Positions 22,649-30,170 of a DNA stretch of 64,000 bases are shown piece by piece; positions within the stretch are counted from its first letter, which is position 1; every line of letters begins with the position of its first letter. Under the pieces are notes generated by a model that saw nothing but the letters and a program-made list of their open reading frames with translations, searched no databases and was not told where the DNA came from. The stretch spans positions 1 through 64,000 of the IMG/VR virus record IMGVR_UViG_3300038465_000158; one strand, written 5' to 3'. The translations under genes were made by a program, and so were the position numbers. This DNA comes from a virus.

Positions 22649-23205
22649 TGACCATCGCTCACTATGAAATCTACGTAGTTGAAAATGATGAATACTGGTA
22701 CGTTGGTAGCGCTTCAGGAAATTCATCTGCAGAAAAACGATTTCAAAAACATATCGCAGGTAAAGGCGCTGATGGATTTAAGAATATATTAGATGTTCAA
22801 TTTACATTTAGAATTTTAGAAACTGGTTTAGATGATGTTATTGATCGTGAACAGCACTGGTTTGAAATATTTCAAGCAATTGACGTACGAAAATGCTTAA
22901 ATAAAAAAGCACCAAAGGCGTCATGGCCGTCTACTTTACCAGGTACTCATCTTTCTGAAGAACGACGACAGAAAATAAGTAAAAGTCGCAGAGGTACTGT
23001 TTTGTCTATTGAAACTCGAATGAAGATAAGCAAAAGTCTTAAAGGACATGAAGTATCTGTTATTACTCGACAAAAAATTGGTGATATACATGCAGGAAAA
23101 ATAGTTACTGACGACGTGAGAAAAAAGATAAGCGAAAGTCGTATGGGTCATGTAGTATCAATTTCAACTCGGCAAAAAATTAGTGAAGCACGGCGTAAAC
23201 AATGA
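22648..23205 (+). CDS. GIY-YIG homing endonuclease with NUMOD3 repeats
   Basis: 185 residues, ATG overlapping the TerL stop. The N-terminus YEIYVVENDEYWYVGSASG is the GIY-YIG motif (EIY...YVG), followed by EKRFQKHI and an acidic-His segment (DREQHWFE). The C-terminal half has about five NUMOD3-type units (S-E-E-R-R-Q-K-I-S, then KSRRG and similar). It is visibly more AT-rich than its neighbours, a sign of recent arrival. TerL is intact around it, so it is free-standing, not intron-borne. Confidence 0.85.
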   Translation: MTIAHYEIYVVENDEYWYVGSASGNSSAEKRFQKHIAGKGADGFKNILDVQFTFRILETGLDDVIDREQHWFEIFQAIDVRKCLNKKAPKASWPSTLPGTHLSEERRQKISKSRRGTVLSIETRMKISKSLKGHEVSVITRQKIGDIHAGKIVTDDVRKKISESRMGHVVSISTRQKISEARRKQ

Positions 23206-23462
23206 GCAAACTCATACGACGTGAAGCAAGCAAAACTAACGAAGAAACAGTTATAGAATCGCTCACATGGGAAGAGTTCGCCAAACAACAATGCAGTCAT
23301 TGCGGTGGTGTTCATCTTCGCGCATGCCCACGAGTAAAACGGATGATTTTTGATAAAAATCAACTTGTTGAAGTGGAATTCTTTGAGGATGGTCAGTGGG
23401 ATGCCACAAATATTTTGTGGCCTGAAGATGACAGAGTAAAGAAAGAGGAGATAAGTGAGTAA
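23202..23462 (+). CDS. Small conserved head-region protein
   Basis: 86 residues. The core CSHCGGVHLRACPRVKRM...VEVEFFEDGQW matches a small phage protein usually lying next to the terminase or portal in actinophages. Cys/His spacing suggests zinc binding. ATGA overlap with the endonuclease. Confidence 0.7.
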   Translation: MSKLIRREASKTNEETVIESLTWEEFAKQQCSHCGGVHLRACPRVKRMIFDKNQLVEVEFFEDGQWDATNILWPEDDRVKKEEISE

Positions 23463-23787
23463 TTTGCTCAAAGTAAAGGCAGCATTGGAAAATGCTGTGA
23501 ACAAGTTGAACGGTGACTACCCGCCCTATCAGGTACTTCCGGCCGTTCGCGATGCGCTTGACCTCGTCAACGCGGAACTCGAAGAGAATCCGCCCACGAT
23601 TGACGAAGTCGAAGCATTCGAGGAAGAGACCAAGGTCCCTGACCCACCAGAAGCGGAAAGTGACCCAGAGGCCGATAGCAATGCTGACGAGCCCGCGGTC
23701 GACGGACCCGAGCCTGAAACTGAAGCTGAAGCCGAAGAGGACGACGGCAAGAAGAAGTCAAAGGGTTCCAAGCCCGACGCTGAATAA
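23455..23787 (+). CDS. Acidic low-complexity protein
   Basis: 110 residues from GTG 23455 (AGGAG upstream). Residues 1-45 form a small helical domain. The rest is Glu/Asp/Pro-rich and ends in a Lys cluster. It ends 10 nt before the portal start. Possibly a structural accessory. Confidence 0.6.
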   Translation: MSNLLKVKAALENAVNKLNGDYPPYQVLPAVRDALDLVNAELEENPPTIDEVEAFEEETKVPDPPEAESDPEADSNADEPAVDGPEPETEAEAEEDDGKKKSKGSKPDAE

Positions 23788-23789
23788 CT

Positions 23790-23800
23790 AGGAGTTTCTG
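23790..23800 (+). promoter_or_regulatory. Ribosome site with CTG start (portal)
   Basis: AGGAG-TTT-CTG. No ATG, GTG or TTG occurs in frame until ATG 23894. The intervening 32 codons read ADSLVRGLKTRANAQ and onward, a plausible N-terminus. Confidence 0.7.
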
Positions 23801-26800
23801 GCCGATTCGCTTGTACGAGGTCTGAAGACACGAGCTAATGCTCAACGTGCTGCTGCGCAAAGCGGCGGCGTAGGAGCAAACGGCCCAGCGCCAATGAACT
23901 ACGGTGCTGGAAGTGTGATGCAACAGTACAACGAGTGGAACTTCGGAATTTCCTACGGCAAAGCACTTCCACGCGCATGGGATGTCTTCGCATCTGGAGC
24001 ATTCGGTCCATTGGCGCCTCCAGTGCCAATGGGCATTGATGCTCCGCAAGACGGAGCAGACCGCCCTGAACCAAGGCGGATGCAGTATCCCATCGCCTGG
24101 AATATGCCGACTGGTCAACCAGGTAGTGAAGGTCTCAAGCTCGTCTCGTTCGCGAACCTTCGCGCGTATGCGGACATGTACTCTGTGGTTCGCGCTTGCA
24201 TCCAAGTCCGCAAGGAAGAGATTCTCGGTCTTGACTGGGACATCATACCAACGGACGGTGCATCGAGAGACATGCGAGATGACCCAGACAAGCATCAAGA
24301 CTTCCAGGACCGTCGAGACGAAGCGCTTCAGTTCTTCAAGCGACCTGACCCAAACTACCACGACTTCTCTGGCTGGATGTCGGCGCTTCTTGAAGACGTT
24401 TTCGTTGTCGATGCACTGACGCTCTACTTGCATCCGCCACGTCTCCGTAACAAGGGTCTATTCGGTTCGAACCTGGCAGCGATTGAAGTACTTGACGGTA
24501 CGACGATTCGTCCGATGCTCGACATCCGCGGCGGCACTCCTCGGCCGCCGCAAGTCGCGTATCAGCAATATCTCTACGGCATTCCGCGAGTGGACCTCAT
24601 GGACATCATCCTGGAGTCAGACATCGACCAGATGGATGACCCAGTAGAGGAATATGACGCCGACCAGATTCTCTATCTTCCATACACTCGACGGACGTGG
24701 ACTCCGTACGGATTTCCTGGCATTGAACGCGCAATCGTTCCAGTGATGACTGGTCTTCGGCGCCAGCAATTCCAGTTGGACTTCTTCAGCGAAGGTTCAA
24801 TCCCTGGCCAATTCGTCATCCCGGGTGATGACATCAGTACTCCGCAACAGATTCGTCAGTTGCAAGACACTTTGAACGCTATTGCTGGTGACCAAGCCTG
24901 GAAGCATAAGATTATCGTTCTTCCTCGTGGTTCTGACACAAAACCACAAAAGCCGCTTTCTCTTACTGATGAATTTGACTACACGGTCGTACAGATGGTT
25001 GCAATGGCGTACAACGTGATGCCGGGTGAAATTGGAATGTCTGGCGGCGGCAAATCTGCATCGGAAGCATCGAGTGCAGCTGGCGCAATGGCGAAAGAAA
25101 GTTCTGACATCAACCGACGAACGTCGTTGAAACCGATGCTTCAATGGCTTGAAAATGCGATTTTCAATCATATTCTTCAAGACATTTGTGGACAAGATGA
25201 CATGCAATGGGTTTGGGTCGGTTTGGAAGAGACAGCCGATGAAGAAACGCAAGCTAGCAACATGGAGATCCTCATTGGAACTGGTGTTCTTTCAATTGAT
25301 GAAGCTCGAGCGCAGCTCGGAATGCCGCCATGGGGACTTCCACTCACAAGTGATCCGGTCTTTGCCACAGCGACTGGACTCACGAGTCTCGGTCTCATTG
25401 CTCCAGCTGCCGCGGACGCTCAACTCGGTGCTCCAGTTGCGGACGCTGCAGCGAACGGCGGAACTCCTTTAACCGCGAGTACTCCACTTCCTGCGCAACT
25501 TCCGTCAGGCGCCAATTCTGCTCCGACGGTCATCGGCCCAGCATCCTCCCCCGCCTCAGCAGGAACGCCAGGTGCGGGTGGACGGCCAGCAGCAAGTGGC
25601 GCGAAGGCACCTTCGGTCTCCGCGCCCGCTGCGGGTTCAAGTACACCGCTCACTGCTGGAAGCAAGAAAAAGCCTAGGAAGCAGTCGAAAGCTCTTGAAA
25701 TCGCTTCGCTGAATGAACTTGATGGTCTGCGACGTGCGCTAAAGAAGCGGAGGCCGATTGACAATTGGAACTCGATGTTCCTCTCTGAAGATGTGGTCGA
25801 AAAAGTTCGCATTGTCTACAACATGACGGCAAGTGTTGAGAAGGCGATTTCTGCTGGTCGTGTCCTCGTCAAGAGCGAACAGCGAGTTCAACGTCGGGCT
25901 GACACGATTGAGGGTATCGCTTCGAATGTCTCTACCGGACTTGCTGACCTTGCGGCTCAAATCGACAATCCTGACGTTGGGATGCTTGGATTCATTGACG
26001 GTGGTACTCAAGTTCTGCAGCAGGGATACCACGCTGCATTCAACGCTGCGGCGCAAGACGCTGTTACTTCGTACAACGGCATCAACCCCATCGGACCGAA
26101 TGACTTCCGATTCCTCGCTGAGCAACGGGCTGAGAAGCAGCGAGGGTACTTGACTGGTCTTGCTCAAGACATCAAGGGTGGAACGACTCAAGCGCAGTTG
26201 AACAACCGCATCAATCTCTACGCGAGTTCTCTCGTCCCAGCTTACGAGCAGGGATACGGATTGACGGTACTTTCCAGTCCACTTCGTGGTCCGAATCCGA
26301 ATGTCGGCCCGTATGACCCGAGTGATATGGGAGACTACGGCGCTCTTAACGACTTGTACTCTGCTGATGCGACGCCCAATGACAGCGGTAATGGGATGTT
26401 CGCGCTGTCTGCTCTCGCTGCGCTAGTCGCAGGCGGGATGCTGGTTGACGACGCGATTGGCGCTGGACAACTTGGCAACAGCAGCGACGTTCCTCCGACA
26501 GATGACGGAACTGTTCCGCCAGCATACGGAATCACTTGGCACGTCAACAACGAAGACCCGTGTGAACTTTGCGCAGACCGCGACGGTCAAGTCTACACAC
26601 TGGACAGTCTACCTTGCTGGCCCGGAGATGGTGGATTCGGAGAATTCTGCGATGGAGCAGCGAATTGTCGTTGCACTCTCGAGTATGGCGATGCTGCAGG
26701 GACAATCACTGCAGACAATCCGTTCAGTGACATCTCTAACCAGTTCTACCCAGAACGACAAGCGCAAGAAGCGTCAGATGACCAGCGGTCAATTGATGCT

Positions 26801-27529
26801 CGCAATGCCGACATCGCTTCTGTCGCTGACATCAGTCCAGGCGCCGCGGACCGTATGGCCGCTCGTGATGCTCAGTTCGGCACTCCGGGTACGCGATTCG
26901 CGCCTGGTGGTAACCTGGCAGCGGCTGAAGTGCCAAGTCTTCTGAAGGCATCTGACATTGAGGACTTGGTCTACGGCTACCTCGCCAAACAATACACGAA
27001 AGATTCGATTGCTTGGGTGAAGGATGCAACATGGACGTACGATCCTGAAGTCGACGTGAGTAGCCTTGTTCTCGCGCGGCCAACACTCGAAACGAATGAC
27101 GAGAAAGTCGCTGCCATCAAGGACAAGATTGGCAACGGCGGTGGAATCAAACCACTCGTGATTGTGAAGACCCTCCAAGGCAATGAGGTAGTCGACGGTA
27201 ACCACAGGGTCAATGCTCTTCGAGAGATGGGTATTCATACTGCGGCAGCGTACGTTGGGGCCGGAAATGACCATCTGGGTCAGTATGCCGTTGCTATGCA
27301 GCATGAAGATGCACAGAAGTTGTACAAAGCACTCGACCCGTCGATGCTCACGACACTTCAAATTGGTGATTTGGTTTACGATGACGATGTCATTGTCTTC
27401 TCGACAACGCGACCCAATGCAACGGTAGTCGCTGTAGTCAAGAACGCTTTGTCAAACGAATTCACACCAGGTCAAGAGATGCTCGTCACTGACATCACAG
27501 ACAATGAGGTTATCCTGGAGATTCAGTAG
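23798..27529 (+). CDS. Portal-MuF-ParB-like fusion protein
   Basis: 1243 residues from CTG 23798 (ATG 23894 would drop 32). Residues ~1-540 are a portal protein (IQVRKEEILGLDWDI; EYDADQILYLPYTRRT; FFSEGSIPGQFV; GEIGMSGGGKSASEA). A Pro/Ala/Gly linker (~540-630) leads to a MuF-type minor head domain (~640-985) with EQGYGLTVL and the terminal Cys cluster CELCADRDGQVY...CRC. Residues ~1048-1170 carry GGGIKPLVIV...VVDGNHRVNALREMGI, a ParB/sulfiredoxin-like domain. The portal forms the DNA entry ring. The other parts may be internal or ejected. Portal-MuF fusions are known; the added ParB-like part is less usual. Confidence 0.85.
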   Translation: MADSLVRGLKTRANAQRAAAQSGGVGANGPAPMNYGAGSVMQQYNEWNFGISYGKALPRAWDVFASGAFGPLAPPVPMGIDAPQDGADRPEPRRMQYPIAWNMPTGQPGSEGLKLVSFANLRAYADMYSVVRACIQVRKEEILGLDWDIIPTDGASRDMRDDPDKHQDFQDRRDEALQFFKRPDPNYHDFSGWMSALLEDVFVVDALTLYLHPPRLRNKGLFGSNLAAIEVLDGTTIRPMLDIRGGTPRPPQVAYQQYLYGIPRVDLMDIILESDIDQMDDPVEEYDADQILYLPYTRRTWTPYGFPGIERAIVPVMTGLRRQQFQLDFFSEGSIPGQFVIPGDDISTPQQIRQLQDTLNAIAGDQAWKHKIIVLPRGSDTKPQKPLSLTDEFDYTVVQMVAMAYNVMPGEIGMSGGGKSASEASSAAGAMAKESSDINRRTSLKPMLQWLENAIFNHILQDICGQDDMQWVWVGLEETADEETQASNMEILIGTGVLSIDEARAQLGMPPWGLPLTSDPVFATATGLTSLGLIAPAAADAQLGAPVADAAANGGTPLTASTPLPAQLPSGANSAPTVIGPASSPASAGTPGAGGRPAASGAKAPSVSAPAAGSSTPLTAGSKKKPRKQSKALEIASLNELDGLRRALKKRRPIDNWNSMFLSEDVVEKVRIVYNMTASVEKAISAGRVLVKSEQRVQRRADTIEGIASNVSTGLADLAAQIDNPDVGMLGFIDGGTQVLQQGYHAAFNAAAQDAVTSYNGINPIGPNDFRFLAEQRAEKQRGYLTGLAQDIKGGTTQAQLNNRINLYASSLVPAYEQGYGLTVLSSPLRGPNPNVGPYDPSDMGDYGALNDLYSADATPNDSGNGMFALSALAALVAGGMLVDDAIGAGQLGNSSDVPPTDDGTVPPAYGITWHVNNEDPCELCADRDGQVYTLDSLPCWPGDGGFGEFCDGAANCRCTLEYGDAAGTITADNPFSDISNQFYPERQAQEASDDQRSIDARNADIASVADISPGAADRMAARDAQFGTPGTRFAPGGNLAAAEVPSLLKASDIEDLVYGYLAKQYTKDSIAWVKDATWTYDPEVDVSSLVLARPTLETNDEKVAAIKDKIGNGGGIKPLVIVKTLQGNEVVDGNHRVNALREMGIHTAAAYVGAGNDHLGQYAVAMQHEDAQKLYKALDPSMLTTLQIGDLVYDDDVIVFSTTRPNATVVAVVKNALSNEFTPGQEMLVTDITDNEVILEIQ

Positions 27530-29685
27530 TGGAAGCAATTCAACTCCGCTCTGATGTCTGGTTGCCTAATATCATTCGATTCGGATGGACACCTCGAGTT
27601 GTCAAATACTCTGAAGATGAGGAACGGAACTCTCGAGGTGAGTGGTTTCCTGACGACTTTGACCCCGACTCGGAATTGGCTGAGCAACCAGAAGAACTGC
27701 ATGCTCCGAAGAAACTTCTCAAGTATGACGATGACGAAGAACGAGATTATCACGGTCGTTGGACAAGCGGTGGAGACAGCGGTCCGCCGGAATTGCGGCC
27801 AGTTCCACAGTTAGTTGCTGGTGACACATTTGAGCATGCACGACTTGGAGTCGTTACGGTCGTTTCAACCGAGCCGCAACCACGGAATAATCAGTACACT
27901 CGTATCACAGCCACTGATGCGACTGGCAAGCAAGTCAAGTTTGACATCTCTGGCCGCAAGACGGTGGCACTCATCTCTCGTGGATCTGGAATTGCCACTC
28001 CGCCACCAAAGGAAGAAACCGGACCGAGAGTTAGCATTACAAAAGAAGACACGAAAGAACTTCGTGGGCAAATGAAAGAAGCGCAAACTCGAGTTAACGA
28101 AGACTTGAAAGCACGTAATCTTGCGCAGATGCGTGGTGATATATCGCAACGAGAAGCGCAGATGAAGAATCGTGCTGCAGATGCAATGACATCAACTCGG
28201 AAATTCGGTGCGCAGATCAGTTCGACAATTGATAGTCTTGTTGATCGTGAACTCGGTCGTCTTGACATCAAATCATCTGGTGATGAAAAAGCAGATCAAC
28301 TTGAACGTATGCGATTGTCAAATGAATTGCAGAGTACTCGAACAACTCCAGAATTCAGAGATGCACAAGCTAGATTTCTTGTAGATTATCAAAACGGATT
28401 TGCTACCAAAACGACAGCAGCAATTGGTCAAGCGCTTGAGAATATAGGCGTAGGACAACACGCGCAAAGTATTGGTAATGGTGCCGGCAATACGCTATAC
28501 GAAATTAAGCAAAGTGATATCGACGCATTTAAGGCAGGATTGCATGAAAGTGCAAAAACTTCAACTGCATATAATTTTTCTGCTGGCGGCACGTCAACAA
28601 TTCAACTTGGTGGAACTGCAGTAGACGTTACCAATGCACGAATTGTAAACACGGCCGCATCTGGATCAGCAATGGAAGAAGTCACTGGACGATACATGTA
28701 TAATCCCTACATGTCGGAACTTGTGCTTCCTAGCGGCGGGCATGTGTCAATGTACGACTTATATCAAGCAAATAAGCAAGGTTTTAAAGATCTTGGCATT
28801 TCACTTAGTATGAGCGCTAACGCCGGTCTTCGTGCCACAAATGGGTATGATGCTCGAATGGCGTACAACAATTTGCTTCGTGACGGTACTCCGATGCCTG
28901 GCAAGATCAAACTTGGTCTAGTCACAGAAGACACAATTCAACGTGTGAAAGACGCTTACGCGCCGTACTATGCTGTAAAAGAAAAAATCGCTTCAAGTAC
29001 AGCTGGTCAAAGCACCAAAGATCAGATCGCTCAAGTTCGACAGGCAGTGACATTTGCTGTTCTCGGCCAACTTCGTCCGCTTGGAGACATCAACTCGTTC
29101 GGGACAAATGTGCTTTACAGTAGTGCTGGAAGGTGGACGTACGACAAAGTAGGAAACGCAAAGTACGCAAACTTCGGTAAAGAACTAGTTGGACGAGCGG
29201 CTACGATGCTTCCTGTTGACTGGTTGCAAAACATCAAATCACTGAGAGTCAATACAACTTCCAGCACAGGTAGAAGTTACAACAACGGTGGTTACATTGA
29301 ACTCAAAGTTGGGAAACCACTAAGTGATGTTAAAGAGCCGTTTGACTCACGAGTGAGCACGACAGTTCATGAATTGATGCACGCAATTGAAACATCAACT
29401 AGAGATGTTTCTACTCTCGAAGAAGCGTACTGGCGAGATCGTTGCCCAAACGAGTACAAGACCAAATCAGTTGGAAGCGGTCGTGATAAGGGTGACCCTG
29501 ACACTTTCAAATCTGCATATTCTGGCAGATACTACGGCGGTAGAGGCAACTGGGAAATAGGTTCAATGGGCATGGAAGGCCTCTATGCGGATAAGGTTCA
29601 AACGAGAGAAGATCCCGACTACAAATCATTCATGCTCGGAATGGTCGCTCTTGCTGGCGGAAGAGATAGGAAGAAAACGCAATGA
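27529..29685 (+). CDS. RDxxGRW-tagged zincin-like metallopeptidase, probable virion protein
   Basis: 718 residues from a GTG overlapping the portal stop. Two similar N-terminal tags, YSEDEERNSRGEW (~30-40) and YDDDEERDYHGRWTSGG (~68-82), resemble the RDxxGRW motif common in phage head-associated proteins. A coiled coil follows (~170-250). TVHELMHAIE (His614, Glu615, His618) is an HExxH zinc site, and MEGLYADKV downstream may supply the third ligand. Placed within the head operon, it is probably packaged and could cut host proteins on entry. That role is an inference. Confidence 0.65.
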   Translation: MEAIQLRSDVWLPNIIRFGWTPRVVKYSEDEERNSRGEWFPDDFDPDSELAEQPEELHAPKKLLKYDDDEERDYHGRWTSGGDSGPPELRPVPQLVAGDTFEHARLGVVTVVSTEPQPRNNQYTRITATDATGKQVKFDISGRKTVALISRGSGIATPPPKEETGPRVSITKEDTKELRGQMKEAQTRVNEDLKARNLAQMRGDISQREAQMKNRAADAMTSTRKFGAQISSTIDSLVDRELGRLDIKSSGDEKADQLERMRLSNELQSTRTTPEFRDAQARFLVDYQNGFATKTTAAIGQALENIGVGQHAQSIGNGAGNTLYEIKQSDIDAFKAGLHESAKTSTAYNFSAGGTSTIQLGGTAVDVTNARIVNTAASGSAMEEVTGRYMYNPYMSELVLPSGGHVSMYDLYQANKQGFKDLGISLSMSANAGLRATNGYDARMAYNNLLRDGTPMPGKIKLGLVTEDTIQRVKDAYAPYYAVKEKIASSTAGQSTKDQIAQVRQAVTFAVLGQLRPLGDINSFGTNVLYSSAGRWTYDKVGNAKYANFGKELVGRAATMLPVDWLQNIKSLRVNTTSSTGRSYNNGGYIELKVGKPLSDVKEPFDSRVSTTVHELMHAIETSTRDVSTLEEAYWRDRCPNEYKTKSVGSGRDKGDPDTFKSAYSGRYYGGRGNWEIGSMGMEGLYADKVQTREDPDYKSFMLGMVALAGGRDRKKTQ

Positions 29686-30092
29686 CCGAACTTCGTTGGT
29701 CCGCAACAGTTTCATTTGAAGACAACAGAACTCCAATTATTGGCGAGTTGGCAACCTTTGGCGAATTCAAATGTAGTGATCCAGAGATCGAAAGTCTCGT
29801 CAACTACGACATCAATTTCAAAATGTCGGTTAGTCCGATCGCGTTACTTCCACCGATTGATTCTCTTGAAGTGTCGTACGACAATCCTGCTTCTATTGCC
29901 GCATCATTTTTCTGGGCAGTTGTGAACACATGTCGTAGTGACACACCAGATTTTGTGTTTCACGGCAAAAACTACTTGCTTCCTGGCATGACGCTAGACG
30001 ATGTCGTGACCGACGGCCGTACTGACACGTTCACGGATGCGAAGTTAGTCGGGTCCAGCCAACCTCCAGTAAGCGAACTCTTCGCTGAGTAG
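29682..30092 (+). CDS. Hypothetical head-region protein
   Basis: 136 residues, ATGA overlap with the zincin gene. It resembles no family I know (ASFFWAVVNTCRSDTPDFVFHGKNYL). The tight coupling suggests it serves the zincin, perhaps as partner or inhibitor, but nothing in the sequence proves this. Confidence 0.55.
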   Translation: MTELRWSATVSFEDNRTPIIGELATFGEFKCSDPEIESLVNYDINFKMSVSPIALLPPIDSLEVSYDNPASIAASFFWAVVNTCRSDTPDFVFHGKNYLLPGMTLDDVVTDGRTDTFTDAKLVGSSQPPVSELFAE

Positions 30093-30159
30093 CAAAAAAG
30101 AAATGTTCCATGTAGTAATATGAGTTTCTAAGTACACAATGCTTAAGGTACCCGGACAT

Positions 30160-30170
30160 GGAGATTTCTG
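30160..30170 (+). promoter_or_regulatory. Ribosome site with CTG start (head protease)
   Basis: GGAGA-TTT-CTG after a 75-nt gap (30093-30167) that contains no ORF. The CTG frame gives (M)AHIVDVPVEAGAEEVYFGVP. The next ATG-like start (GTG 30225) has no ribosome site and would cut into this block. Confidence 0.7.

Noticed and set aside
22648-23205. Group I intron or intein around the GIY-YIG gene
   Set aside because: TerL is complete through its C-terminal zinc ribbon, and the portal has its own start. No split gene is visible.
23567-24433. 288-residue minus-strand ORF over the portal start
   Set aside because: It overlaps the acidic gene and portal, which have clear identity. Its composition is Arg/Ser-rich shadow.
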